Assembly: GCA_025738555.1 (NCBI GenBank)
Contig: JAOVFP010000014.1
Span: forward strand, 1,302,001 to 1,366,000
From: Cyathus striatus
Lineage: Eukaryota; Basidiomycota; Agaricomycetes; Agaricales; Nidulariaceae
Reading direction: 5' to 3'
DNA: 64,000 bases
Shown: piece after piece, positions 35,723-48,560 of the stretch
Numbering within the stretch: the stretch's first letter is position 1
How the letters are laid out: every line of letters starts with the position of its first letter
The notes under the pieces: model-generated
Database searches by the model: none
The model's input: the letters and a program-made list of their open reading frames with translations, nothing else
What the model was told of the DNA's origin: nothing
Made by a program: the position numbers and the translations under genes

Positions 35723-37319
35723 CTCATGCAGTATGATCTCGATTTTCTACTAGTTACATCACTACCGAGGCTTAGATTGGTTTTCATTTCCGTTCTGCCA
35801 ATACCTCTTCTTTTATGAATAGCTATCTACTAGCACTTACACCTCAGACAGGCCTAAATCGGGTTCATGTAAATATGGTACATCCCGATTTTTGTAACAG
35901 TTAGAATATGCCATAAAATATGTAAGGTGTCAGATGCATTAGAAAATTCTAAATTGGGTAATACATCTGCTTATTGTTCCAATTGTTTCGTGCTGAATTT
36001 ACCTGTGCAACGTGAACCGAGCCTCCTAAAATTTTCCGATTGGCCTAGGAACGGATGGGGTCACGGATCCTATTGTAAATATCTTGCATGGATCAGTCAG
36101 TTTTCCTATTCTTGCACATATTCTAGATTTGCTCACACATCGGTCAGATAACATATTTTAATAACTATTCTAATTGTTAAGCAAATTGGGTTGTACCATA
36201 TTTACAGCGATCCGATCCACCCTTGTCTGAGGTGTTAGTATATAAGTCGTCGAATAGTCACGCATACTGGCGTTGGCTCTAACCTTGCTTGTCCAAAAAG
36301 AAGCCGTTAATTTTAGAAAAGGGATGTTAATTTGGAATTTCCTTTACCTGTTGGGTCGGGGGATTTTAAGTGGGGTGAATCAAACACGGCTAGCGCTGCC
36401 AGGCGTCTGTGTGGGAGACGTTTTACTTTAGAACTCATTACAATGAAATTAATTACCATGTGCACACAGAAGCGCTGATGCCCTGTATTCTCTGTCAGAA
36501 CTTGGTCGCCACAGGACCGCATTAGACCAATATGATTCTAACAATGTCCTTTCCAGGCATGAGACTAAATTCCTCGCTAGGTAGTTCATGAAAACGCGGA
36601 CACTGCAACTTTACTGGATCTGGATAGAGAAGTAGACATGTGCTTGCGTAACAATAAAAAGTGGCGGGTTGAGTCAGGACACTCAGTAAAAACGAAAAGT
36701 CGTGCGCGACATGCTTCTGTCATTGTAGTAATTTTCGTCATACATTAGGCATGTGTGGCAACCATAGGCGATAACCACCTTAAAAAGAAACTGATCAACG
36801 AGTTGTACTTGAGCAATAATAAGATTAGAGAACTATTAGAGATCTTAAAGCCCAAGAGATGGCAGCATAAAATATGGAAAGCCTAAGTTCTAACAACCAC
36901 GCTCAATTCCATCAAGATGTCAGTATCAAGTTTCCAGCTTCGTCGACGGTCTCTACGCAAACGCAAGGCTAAAGGAAGGTTGGGTTGGGTTTGAGCACGC
37001 TCAAACGGACGCGAAGCAGTCGAGCCGACTGCTCCGCGATTTACCTATGTTTACGCAGAGACCAAATAATCAATGGCCACTACAATACCCTTTGACTTAT
37101 AATCATATCCGTTCTAACAAAGTCATACGAGAACCTGGTAAAAATATCTACACGGAGTCATTGTGATGAACAAGACACGAAAAACATTAAGCTAAGCTAT
37201 AAAGTCTAGGTCAGGGCCTTCGCCTTAAAATTACACATTCTGTCAACAATTGGGAATCAGGGAGGGAGGGAATAAAGTGAAAGATAATTAAGAGCGAATG
37301 TTAAGTTAGCGCTTCAAAC
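35720..37319. other. Gene-free DNA
   Basis: No gene recognised. Around 36948-37061 a short imperfect palindrome: GGTCTCTACGCAAAC on the left, GTTTACGCAGAGACC on the right, enclosing a second inverted motif AGCAGTC/GACTGCT. Possibly a tiny MITE. Confidence 0.4.
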
Positions 37320-39620
37320 GTGCGTCCGCACAGGTTGTGGTTGAAAGAAGGAGAGGTGCTCAAAGCATCGCCAAAAACTATAAATTTGCGTTTATTTACC
37401 AACACCCCCCAGACACTGGACAGTCCATCATTCCGTTTCACCTTGATTTCACCCCTTCCCTCAACCTTCCCTCATACCCAGAACACTACACCATCTTACT
37501 TAACGCAACGACTATTAATCGTAGTGTTGAATAGTCACAGTGACTGTGCTACCGTTGCTAATCCAGCCCATGTGATATTCTGTGGTGAGTCCGATCATGA
37601 CACCTACCACCATGCCTACAATCCAACGCTACTGCATTGCACTGACGGTATTGTGCCAACCCAGCCTAATCACTTCACCGCTGTGACTGTACATCGACGG
37701 CGTCTGCTGAATCAACCCAATCCAACCTGGTCACATACCATTGCGTACTGCAGCTGTACCTATACCCCACACCATGACTTGCACCGGCCCGCCTCCAATT
37801 ACACCTGTGCTATTGTGCCCCTTGCCTTTACCACATGCTCAACCCCAATCCACTCCTCCACCTCCACCAACCACAACGACGCACATAACAACCTGCCGTG
37901 CAGCAACCCTCCGAGCCCTCCCCAAGACACACGATTCCTCCACCTTAGGGAGCGACTTGAATGTCAACGTCGTACATGACGGGTCTACTCCTCTCTTATT
38001 CCTATGAACGCAACGACAAGGATGAGAAGAGAAAGAGGAGGAAGAAGAGGACATAGACAAGCAGCATCCCGCGACAAAGGTTATCAAGCGAAAGGGAGAA
38101 GATGGTTGTGGTGGATCAGGAGAGTGATTATGATGTTGAAGAGGTTCGTTTCTTTCCCTCCTTTCTCCCCCTTCCTTACTTTCTCTCGTTAAATGTACTA
38201 AACGATATACAGGAACCGCCTAAAAGATCCAAATATCACTCTTAGACTACCCTCCACGACGCCTTTAGGCTCAGCCTCAAGTGCACCCACGCCCCCACCC
38301 CCTCCGAAATGTAACGGGTACCTCAGCATCTGCATCTGTTGTGACGTTGCGTGGTTCGTCCCCCGTCAAGCATGTGGGCCACTGTAGGCAGGGGGTCTTC
38401 TGGCAGGGGCTGCAAAGCCCGGAGGGTTCTACTTACACCTGGTGGTAGGGGGGATGTGGTCGAGGAGAAGAGGATGGTAAAGACGGGAAAGTGGAGAGTC
38501 CTAAGAGGACTAGGAAGCCTGTTAGGTGATGCATGTTTACTACGTCTGTTACAGTCTTATACACCGTTTTCCTCTTCACCTCATATCTACCCCTTCCTCG
38601 CCTTTCTTTTAGTCTTCTCTGTTCCCATTCACTTAGCCCTCGCCCTTGCACTCTCCCACTTCTCTCCTCCATTTCTCCCCCGCCTCATCCCTGTGCTTCT
38701 TCTCTTTCCCCTTCCCCCCTCTCACCCATGTTTCCTCTCCATTCGTTTGCTTTATTCTTCGGTCCTGTTACCCACAGCTAACGCCCCTCCACAGATATAG
38801 AGTATCCAGTTTCATCATCTTCATCCCCTCCCCCGAACCAGAAGACGACAACGAAGCGGGGCTCGAGGTCGAAGAAGACAAAGAGCCTATGCCTCTTTCT
38901 GTAGAAATACCCGTTTCCTCTGCTTTGGTTGTTCAAAGAGCAGGGGGAGGGGGGGAGGGCGCCAATAGCGATGCCTACACGTCAAGCGGTGTCTGCTATT
39001 GTAGTTAATTCTATGCATGTTGAGCATGGTGATTCTTTTTCTCTTCGTGCTCTCACGCTCCTCCGCTTCTGCGATACCAGCTATCTCGTTACACATTGCG
39101 ACTGGTGGAAGTGTGTTTTTTGTCCGTGGGGTGGGAGGCTAGGGATTTCCACCGCTACCACCGCTACGGGCGGGGAGGAGGGTGGATGGATGACACTTTT
39201 CGTGGGCGTCTATGTTTGCGTAGGTGCAGGAGTGGAAGTACTACTTTGTTTTCGGGGGATCTTGTCCTCGCTCATTTCTCTTTGCCGCGAATTCGAGTTC
39301 GCCTGTTCTCTGACGTGCTGTTATGGGGACTGAGCGGGGATTGGGACATAGGGATACTGCATTTCGTCGTCGTGCGTAAGGCTCCCATGCACATGGTAGT
39401 TCCGCCAAGACGTTGCTCTCTCAGGGCAATATTTCATGGGACGGAATATGTTGTGCTTTCGGAGTAAGTTGTATGTATCTCTCTGTCATCGTTGTACTGT
39501 ATCTGTCCCTCCGAAGCTTTGAAGGCGCAAGCGGCCTATTCCAAGCCCACTCCAGCCTAACCATACTCTTTTCCCATTACCGCTACGGGTCCCCCTATCG
39601 CGACCAAGAGGTGTGAGTCG
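37320..39620 (+). repeat. Dispersed repeat D, copy b (longest)
   Basis: Contains three blocks in order: a Pro/Thr-rich frame (37320-37979, open for 219 codons), an acidic/basic block with possible intron to about 38220, and a block with SVEIPVSSALVV-type coding (38800-39000), then the GGATGACACTTTTCGTGGGC block (39185). The same order is seen at 55.5-57.1 kb, with stops and frame changes in both. The ACAG-AGTATCC junctions look like former 3' splice sites, suggesting descent from a spliced gene. I do not recognise the protein. Confidence 0.55.
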
Positions 39621-40567
39621 ACGGGGAGCCCCCCCGGGGACGCCAAGGCGAAATGTAAGAAGTAAGGTTTAGGTCCCATCGCCCCCCTTGTTATTATGAT
39701 TGATTTGATTCGGCGTCACGTGCGTTGGTTCGCCCAGGAATGAGATGTAGTTGGTTTGGAGTGGCTCCGAGTGGGTTCTGTCGCAGGCTTGCAGGGGCTC
39801 AGATTGACAGATAGTATGAAGTGGTACCACAGCTTTGCTTGAGTTGTTGTATATAACCTACTAGATATATGGTAAACTGAGAAATAGAATGTAACAAGAC
39901 ACACTTTTGACCTTCAAGTTGTTGAGTTGCACTGATGGAGAATCGATAGTGGAAGCAGAATTCGGTTGGATAGAATCGGAATTATTTTCTCGTGCTTACT
40001 TCAGGTCACAATGCCATAGTAATGCCATCTGATATGTTGAAAAAACAGTTTCGGTATAGATATTTCAACGTTAAGCTAACAATGGTTCCCTGGGAGCAGC
40101 ATGAATTGGCACATCATCAAGCTCAAGGAAGATGATATAGAAGAATAATACCTAGAGCCCACTAATGACTTGGTAGTAAGTAGTACAAGAAATGATATAA
40201 AACATGAATGAAATCGAGTACTTCACATACCCTAAATATAGAAGTCGGAGAAAAAGCTATTGTGCCTGTTGATATGCTGTACTTAGTAGTACACCATAAC
40301 AGACTTATAAAGCCTCAGCAGCCCTCAGCACTAAGTACTACTAATGTAACTTACTCATAATGTCTGAACTCTGAAGAGGACGAACGGAACAAGGGTGCCA
40401 TAGGCAAATTGCCGAAGAATTGAACTCCGTACACACGACTCTGCAACGGCTTTACGGCACAGGAATCAGCTGTCAAAAAATTGTCGATTTCGAGCACTAA
40501 CTAAAGTTAGTGGGAATTGTGCAAATTGCATTATCGCCCCTGATAACCATAACCTAACAAAGTCATT
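39621..40567. other. Gene-free DNA
   Basis: AT-rich downstream flank of the minus-strand hydrolase; nothing recognised. Confidence 0.4.
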
Positions 40568-41621
40568 CTACGTTCGCTTTAAAACTTTTTTCGCATACGA
40601 GATGAAGACTTGAATGAACTCATCCTTGTTATCAATAAACAAAGCATGAGACCCGCCCTCGATCTTGTATACTTCCAAGTTAGTGAAATGAGGCCGGATT
40701 TCTTCTGTTATGTTATCGTTTAAAGAAATCTTGTCGGCGGTACCACTAATGGACAGATAAGGAATTCCTCGTGCGCCTGCCTCAAATAGTTTGGCTGGGT
40801 CTTGAGTACGCTGGCCCACGAGAGCAGTTATGGCTGGAAGCTGTAATACGGATGATCCTAGCCATGTCCATCTTGTTTGAATTGCTATATTGGAGGCGTT
40901 GTTGAAGCAGGCTTCAACAAACGTGTTCTTCGCGTTGATGTCCACAGCAACATCATTATCAACTGCAAATAATGGGATGATGGTATTGTCAAATGGTGTT
41001 ATGACCGCGAGGTTGACAGAAGGTGTCGCAGCTATTGCAACGATTCCAGAAATTGTCTGAGGAGGGAGGAATGAAAAGATATCGGTCACGACCGTTCCTA
41101 ATAGACGATTGTTCAAGGCAAAACAGTGTACTGGATGCATCTCGCTTACCACCATAGCTCCTGCGGATTCCTTAGTAAATAGAGTGACAGTCGACCGTGA
41201 CGAGGACTTACCAGCCAACATACAGGGGGGACTTCACGTTAAAGTGTTTTATAACGGCCGCGAAATCATCAGCGAATAAATTAGAGACATATGCTTCTGT
41301 TGTATTCGGTTTTCCACTTCTCCCATGCCCTCGAAGATCATACGATATCTTTAAAGAATGATTGTGGTAAATAAAGAATTTCGGAATTGTTAGGAAGCAT
41401 ACCATATAAAAACGGCTAAGGAGTCGTTCATCTTCAAAGAGATCGTCGAAGACTAAAGCGCTGAGGGAGATTCCGTGAACAAAGACGATAGGTAGTTTCC
41501 CTGGGTTTCCAACCGCACTGGCGAAAATATCTGTTCCGTCACTGGACTGGATGAAAATACCATTCACAGTTACAATAAGCGCTGCACTCAAACACCGCAA
41601 GAATAGAAAGAGGAACATCAT
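40568..41621 (-). CDS. Secreted or anchored alpha/beta hydrolase (haloperoxidase-like)
   Basis: Predicted serine hydrolase. Exons 41621-41403, 41348-41212, 41160-41150 and 41097-40568 give 298 residues. Residues 1-20 are hydrophobic (signal peptide or anchor). The fold markers are FVHGIS (oxyanion loop), SYDLRGHGRSGKP, nucleophile elbow GWSYGG with Ser120, acid in SGTADK (Asp244) and His273 in GGSHALFI. The catalytic Ser codon lies in an 11-nt microexon; skipping it would shift the frame and remove the active site. The two introns around it have clean GTAAGT/GTAAGC donors. AB hydrolases of this layout include non-heme haloperoxidases and lactonases; the substrate is unknown. A second Met directly follows the first. 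Confidence 0.87.
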
Positions 41622-43640
41622 GATAAGGATACATATGTGACTGTCAGCCTTAAATATGTTGGTGCCACTATATGTATGTAAGACTTACCACATACCGTCT
41701 CAAGCAGAAGTTGGTCCGTCACTGCCGCGTCAGGTCCGGAATGTTTTTGAAATCGTTGGTCAGGTGGGGTGCAAATGATACAGACATGTTCTATAAATAA
41801 AGAACTGTTTATCCTGATATCTGCACCTGGGCCAATACCCATTCAGTGCAGAGCGCTGAGAGAGTACAAGGAAAAAGATGCTTACTTACATAAGTATAAG
41901 TACATTGGACTTGCCGATGTCCGGATCAGTCTTTCACGGCCAAAGCAGGAGCGGGAAGATGATATCATTTACTTGCAAGTTACAGGTAACTCAGGCAGAC
42001 ACAATCTTAGAAAGTATTCTCACCACTCGGACGGTAGACTTCGCCCCACAATTAATTTTGACGTATCAGGACGATACGTGAATCCATCTCGAGTTGATCC
42101 CCGGAAGCTCTCAGCTCTACGTATCTCGTCTTCTTCCGAACGATGCAAGCTCCAAACAGACGTCGGATGCGGCCGATTTAAGAATGCTGTCTGTATCTGT
42201 CCGATATACACCATCCAGTCGTCTGTTGCTTCAGCTTCGCCTGGGACACTGGACAGTGTGGAGTACAAATATATCAACAGACTACTTCATACGCAGGAAT
42301 GGGAACGGATGATTGCGACGATATGCATGGCTTTCGATAAGTCCATTTTATAAGCTAACCTCAAGTCTGAAAACATCATTTCATTTTCCACGCCGCCAGT
42401 ACGGGGAGGTAACCCGATCTACACTCATTATTCCGCTGTTCTCATTATCGTTATTAACAGGATCAACTGCTGGTGTACCTCCAAATGTAGTAACTTACGA
42501 CAAATTTGCGTTGTGGAGATGAAAGTAAGCTATCTCATAGCTACCTTTGGTATTATTATATTCCTGGAAAGTTCAGTTCCAGTGTATGATGCTACTGGTC
42601 TTGCTTCTTTACCGTTGAACGAAGGATATCTCGATGGACTTCGCCTCTTGACATTACCCCGCTGGAGAACAGAGATTCACTTAGGATCTTGCGCTATAGT
42701 TGCTTATAGTGCCGCTTGCTTTTACAAGAATAATATTCCAGGGAAAAATAAATGGAAGCTCTATACGAACATCAAATGGGTGATTATATTGGGGAGAAAG
42801 TCAAATCCAACAATGAATCAGCTAGCAAGCTATTTTATGTAGCCTTGGTATGCTTTTCAACCTTTTTCAAAGACTTGTGCACTTTCAGTGGGGAGGTTTT
42901 CATAGTAGGTCTGTAACATGTAAAAATAATGTCGTAACTTTCTCAACTTTGTCATTCTGTGCTCTCTGATATGCAGCCTGTTTCTCATTCACTTGAATTG
43001 TCATTTTAAACCATCTAGCTCTCAGATTAGGATGGAGAACTATCATAGGTAAATTGTGGTAAGTACACTTTGCATTTTGAAATAATAAATCATTACTTAC
43101 TGGTCCTAATGATGTAGTACTGGTTATTTACCACAATTGATTGTACTTATACAACTTTTCAAGGGCTTTCGATGCTGCAACTGTACCCACATAGTTTACT
43201 ATAGTATAGGCTGCGACACTGTATAAGTGCCGTGGATCATCGAAATACCTATCTTCCCCACACCCAATTGTAACTTTTTTATACTTACCTTGAAGTTAAT
43301 AAGTACATCATATTTTACAATCCTCTGTTAGTATGTTGTCATTGTTGAGAAAACTCTTGACAACTCATACATATTCGTTGCGCTGCTACCAATACTTCCC
43401 TGAGACCTGTGCTAGTCGTAAATTGGCTATCATGGATACCTTGGATTTTGCATGGGCTCAAATAGCCCTAAATGAGCAAACAATTGATAAGCCAATAATA
43501 GTAAGCCTACAGCAATAACATTCCAGAGAAATCACAACCCTATACAACCCTCTGTATATGTCTATATACTGTATATACGTACAATCACAAAATACACATA
43601 TACATATACATATACAACTGTGTATATACAGTCTGTATAC
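41622..43640. other. DNA with unassigned open frames
   Basis: Plus-strand open frames 41769-42353 (194 codons) and 42513-42842 (109 codons) are long for this AT-rich DNA. The second has a hydrophobic N-terminal stretch (from the inner Met at 42519) and a PVYDATGLASLPLNEGYLDG segment that looks protein-like, but I recognise no family and cannot join them into one model. From 42850 to 43640 nothing is seen; 43555-43640 is a TA/CA-rich simple repeat. Confidence 0.3.
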
Positions 43641-44900
43641 TATAGTGTTGGAGCCTTAGCTGGCACACATGCTCATCTTATTCTGTCAACGCAACGACTA
43701 CCGAGTGCAGATACGCAACTTTTATTGCGCTGTACTAACTCGATCCAAGTCCAACTCACTACGACTTTATCCAACACAACCGATCACTGCACTGATATAC
43801 ACACCATTCCACGAACTCGGCTATATGGCGCCTACCCAGGCAGTGTGACACCAACCCAACTCAATCCACAATCGCACTCTGCTATCCCCTCCGAGTCTTA
43901 CCCCGTGGCCGCACCACTGAACCTGGGCCTAGCTCGTGAGCTGTTTTCTTTTTGGTTTGCATTTGGTTTGCGTTTCACTTTGGCGTTTTGTGTTATATGT
44001 AGGTTTGAGGTTTGCTTTTTTGAGTGGAAGATGATCTGGAGTACATATCTGCGCCACCGGCTGAGCGAGTCCATGGAAGTGCACTTGCCATCTTCCTTCC
44101 CTCCCTGCTTCCCTATTTCTCGTTACCTTCTCCCCCTCCTCGTTACTTTCCTCTCTCCATTCTATTATACTTCTCTTCCTCATCCTTTCCACCCTCTTTT
44201 CCTTCCTACTGCTTACCTTACCTTTTCTCTATCCCCACCGCCTCATACCCTCGCTAACCCCCTGCACAGATATATAACCCCCCTCTAGCCCCCTCCTTGT
44301 CATACTCCTCCACTGAATCAGAAGACGACAGGGCGGGCGAAGAGGAAGAAGAGAAAGAGCCGACCATCGAAGTTGTCAGTACCCCCTTGCTCCAGCTGAT
44401 CTGTGCCGAAGGTTATAACGACAATACAGGCAGTGTTTGCGAGTGTTGTAATTCCACGCTTGCCGAGCCCAGCGAGCCACCCCACCCACTCTACTTTTTC
44501 TCTGGCACTGCGTATCTTTCTCCTTCCCCATGTCTCACTGTGATCTGTGATACGCGCCTTGCTACGAGGGTTAATGTAGCCTAGGGTGAACGATTGTCTA
44601 CATGCACGAGATGCGATTAGCCTGCGGGATGGTAGCTGTGGCGATTCGAAGGAGCACCATTGTCCATCGTGCGCGTCAAATCTGAGTATGGGGCTCTGCG
44701 GCTACTTGCTATGCTTCGGTGTTGTCGTTGCTTCGACTACGATCACAATCTATACTAGGAGAACTTCCACTCGTCCTTAGCCAGCGTATTTTCTATGCGT
44801 GGTATAAATATTTATGTGTCTCTCCGGCCGTAGAGCATTCATGTATTCCAATAGGAAATGTGACATGGTTATCTGTGATGTGCTGTGGTAATCTAAATCA
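43641..44900 (+). repeat. Dispersed repeat D, copy c
   Basis: Pyrimidine-rich tract (44080-44260), CCCTGCACAGATATATA, then an acidic block (SEDDRAGEEEEEKEP-type coding, 44297-44584). Shorter and more diverged than copies b and e. Confidence 0.5.
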
Positions 44901-45132
44901 ATCAAGCAATCATGAAGAACGATTTTTATAGTGCCTTTACTGACAACCAGCTAGTGTTAGAAGGGGTTTTATTCAGCCCCGCAGAAATTTAGTATAAAAA
45001 ATCGATCGAAATTAAGTTCAAATATAATGAACAATTAATGTTGAAAATGAACACAAATTGTGCATGCTTCTGGATGTAACACCCTATTGAAACTTGCTCT
45101 CGAGAAACTATTTATGTAGTACTTATATGACA
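44901..45132. other. AT-rich spacer
   Basis: 3' flank of the seven-helix gene; nothing recognised. Confidence 0.4.
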
Positions 45133-46436
45133 TTATACTATGGAACTTTCAGGTGTCCTTCTCGAGTTTTCCGAGTCGTTATCAACCTCTTCGGTAATAT
45201 TTGTTTTAACGCGACGCAGAGGCATACTCCCAATAGTTTGGACTGGGTTACTTTCATCCTGTGTCTGCATTTCTTCCTTCTTGAGTAACTGGAATTTTAT
45301 ACGGACAGTGATCGAGCTGAATGTTATACCCTATATCCAAACTGAGTGTTTAAAAATGCGCCAACATTCATGCCGTAAACTAAAGACTTACAACCATCGG
45401 CGTAATCCATTCAACCACAATATATTGAGAGTTGATGAATGAGCTGCAGAAAACCAGGAGTATAAATTCCGTTATTATCTGCAGAGCTGCAGACTCTATT
45501 AAAATCCACATAATAGAGATTAATCGTCCTTTGCCAACACAATATTTGGCTGTGTTTCGGTGTGTAATCCAGATCCGGTAGTTCATGAGTACGACAGTTA
45601 TCAGACTCAAAACAAAGGCAATTGAGCAGTATGTTATGACCAAATCGTTAAGCACAGCAATACTGAATGTTGAGCCAACTTTATTAAATGTGGCACAAAT
45701 GAAGTAGCCCGCAACTATTATTCACAAATGTAAGTATGAGGTTGCTAGGGAACCGATAACTTGTGAGAAATGCATACTTATATTCACTGTAAGTAATATA
45801 ATTGGCAGAACAACGACCCCCCAGGAGTAGTTCCATAGTACCCATGTACGATATATCTAACAGTTTGTTTAAAACATTACTATGGAGGTGACATGTAAAT
45901 AGGAACCTCACCGCCGCAGCATTACCAATATTTTGTTGAGTTACAAAAAGAATGTCTTTTAGGATGTGGTGCCAAGTCTTAAGGCTGCCAAGATATACAG
46001 CTGGTTCAAATGAAGCGATACGATTATCAGCATAACCTTGAAGAAGGCGGTAACAGTTGATGGCGAGGTGAATTGTTGCGATAAAAAACATAACAGCGGA
46101 AATGCCGGTCATAATCTTCAAAGTACTCATCATTAAATCTGTTTCATTTAGATAACGATTTAATTACCGATGTATGATTGTCCTTTCTTCCCTTGTTATA
46201 AGTGGGATTAAAGTAAAAGTACAGTGTCACTCCAAAGAGGCATAGGAAAACACCTGCGTTGCGGGTTAATGTGGACTTCAGCATCTTGTACTACGACCAG
46301 CACCGAATTTTTACCATATACTAGTGCCTGATGTCAAATAATTGACTGCTGTTCATTTTACTGATTGTAAACTGAAGCTTACCTCGAAGTAAGCAGCGAG
46401 AAGAAATGTTTTTTCGAGAGCAAGATCATGTGCCAT
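45133..46436 (-). CDS. Seven-helix membrane protein, copy 1
   Basis: A hydrophobic multi-span protein of a type abundant and uncharacterised in Agaricomycetes. Exons: 46436-46383, 46327-46315, 46253-46168, 46115-45912, 45856-45778, 45714-45392, 45330-45133; 318 residues. Spans are suggested around residues 18-38, 51-75, 95-120, 125-150 and three more in exon 6. Family marks: ALVYG at the exon 2/3 junction, DILFVTQQNIGNAAA, IYRTWVLW, YRIWITHR, LIESAALQIITE, EWITPMV-GITFSSITVR. The C-terminal 45 residues are hydrophilic. Exon structure, including a 13-nt second exon, is identical in copy 2 at 60.7 kb, which supports every junction; the one before exon 4 (after the GAAG) is least certain. Function unknown; transport or receptor roles are speculation. 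Confidence 0.85.
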
Positions 46437-47122
46437 AGTTGGAGGGTGGCTTTGATGTTTTCAGAGAGGGACTAAAGACACCATATATAAATATGTAAGT
46501 ATAATGGAGTTGTGTCTCGTATTATAGGGATCCGGTCATTCAGGAATTACACATCAGATCAAGAACTTGGTACCACGCAGTTCCAGGACATTCAAAGCTG
46601 TGTTCATGCGGACAAGTTGAAGCAATGGTTGTGGACTTGATTGGTTGGCATACATCTCTGTGCCAGTGATCAATCGGTCACGATTCAGTGAACGGATCAG
46701 TGAACGGAGCCTCAACGCGAATAAATAGATCAAGAAACCGGGAACATACGATATGGTCCTCGGAAATTGCAGATGCGAGGATTCAGCTTATCGACCAGTG
46801 CTACCACTAGGACTATACATACCCATAGTACGAAAATCAAGCTTGAATGTGAGATCGTAGTGATACCAGGTAAAATAGATCTGCCATCCACACTTGGCTT
46901 GTTCGATGACATCGTACACTATCAATACATAGGCGAATCGATGATATGATCCATGGAATAGGGTGCACACTTGTGGACAGTTGTGGACTCGCTTGATAAA
47001 ATAGACGCCTAGCGCGCGCTACCTTTTCCGTTCCCGTTTCTTACGCTCATCGCTCTGTTCGACTGCTGTTTGTGAGTCGTGACTAAGTTACTGATTGGTT
47101 ACCGAGTACCGACCTCCGTGCT
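46437..47122. other. 5' flank of seven-helix copy 1
   Basis: About 46437-46730 is homologous, inverted, to 60460-60707 upstream of copy 2 and to 57340-57587 upstream of the fragment (shared GGATCCCTATAAT and GATTGGTTGG-type landmarks), so promoters were duplicated with the genes. No further gene. Confidence 0.5.
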
Positions 47123-47217
47123 TAGTCTCGGCTACCCATTCGTTAGCGCTCGTCCAAATCGGGATTGGCTGTAAATCCCGATTTGGACGAGCGCTAACGA
47201 ATGGGTAGCCGAGACTA
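47123..47217. repeat. Perfect 44-bp palindrome with 7-nt loop
   Basis: Left arm 47123-47166 (TAGTCTCGGCTACCCATTCG...) and right arm 47174-47217 are exact reverse complements, loop GGCTGTA. No target duplication seen. Could be a foldback element, a recent hairpin-generated duplication, or an assembly artefact. Confidence 0.95.
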
Positions 47218-48139
47218 CTCCGTGCTCGTCGTCCACACAGACCACTTGCAGACTGCTCCTGACAGTGACCAGTCCCCCAATGACAAACGTCGGGATCTGA
47301 CCATAACGGTTGGGGTATTGTGTCGTCAAATCACCACTCGAAGCCTTTCCTGTTTCATCGGGGGTTCAAGTCGTTACCATTCTGTGGGGTACTGAACTGC
47401 AGGATCTCTTTCACCCTACGCTAGACCTCAATCACGCGTTGCTGATACGCGGAGTCTCGAGAAGAGTGAGCGGCTCCTTAAGGCCTTATGCCTGCCATCT
47501 CTTTACATAGGGGTATTGCTGCATTCATCGCAAGGCAACAAGTCAAAGCCTGTCCAACACGAACCATCAGCCATAGGTCGTTTCTCGAAGGAGTCCAGGG
47601 GATAGGTTTTGTAGTCAAAACAAAGAAGAAATCGCTGCTACGAGTTGTGTGGAGGGAAAACGAATGTGGTTACTATCCTAGCAGCTGTCATTCACATGCT
47701 GCTCTCCCCTCTGCATCCTCCCATCCTTCTGCCTCTAGTCGCCCAAATGCTATTCAAAGACTTCATCCGCCTTATGATAGACCTCAACGTTGTAGGGTGG
47801 GTACCACTGGGGATGGCATAGTTGGTGGTGCTCTGAACATATAGGTGTGTCGTGAGATTGAAGGAATAGGTTGGTAGTTATATTGCTCGAGCGTTCGTAT
47901 CACCTTACAATTGAACAGACACACATTCCTCTACTCCCCACAGGTGCCTAATGTTCCGAACTGCGGCAGATGCTTTTGCACCACCCAGTATTCACCCGGG
48001 TGTTATCTCCCCATCATGCTTCACGATTCTCAATAGTACGTCGGCGTCCTCAGCACTCGATATTCCCCATATGTCTCGGCTCGCTTCATCCCCACCTTCC
48101 ATTACCCTCGAATCCAAAAGAAAAGATGGAATGTTGTAC
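47218..48139. other. DNA with an unassigned open frame
   Basis: Plus frame 47488-47844 (118 codons) is Ser/Pro/His-rich with no domain recognised. Nothing else seen. Confidence 0.3.
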
Positions 48140-48560
48140 CCCTTCTCCCGGTGGAACTCCCTATGCCAGTGCAGGGGAACGACCTTCTGCTGCTAGAGGA
48201 GTTGGTTCGTCCTCATCTTCCTCTTGTTGCATTTCGTCTTCCTCTTCTGATACTGCCAGGGAGGGAGAGGACGACAAGGTGCGTTCTATGTCTGTGGAGG
48301 GCGTTAGCGTGTGTTAAGCCGTAAAGGAGAGGGTTAGAGGTGGAAGGGGCAAGAGGAGATACAACAGAGACCATGGGGAGATGAAACCGAGAGGAGAGGA
48401 GAAAGGTACAGGATAAAAGGGAGGGGAAGAGAAGAGGAAGACAAATGTCATGGAGAAGTAACGAGAAGAGGGAAAAGGAAAGAAAGAAGAGAGGGGGAAG
48501 CGGTGAAGGAGCGGGGACTGGAGGGAGAACAAAGATCACAAAAGATAGCAAGCATACAAA
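48140..48560 (-). repeat. Dispersed repeat D, copy d (partial)
   Basis: Nearly identical by eye to 31078-31420 in reverse complement, as part of the inverted duplication. Purine-rich on the plus strand. Confidence 0.65.

Noticed and set aside
37320..37979. 219-codon plus-strand open frame as a gene
   Set aside because: It is part of dispersed repeat D; the matching frame at 55.5 kb is interrupted and differs in sequence, so it is not under coding constraint in this frame.
41769..42353. 194-codon plus-strand frame as a gene
   Set aside because: No domain, overlaps other open frames on both strands, and unusual composition; kept only as unassigned DNA.
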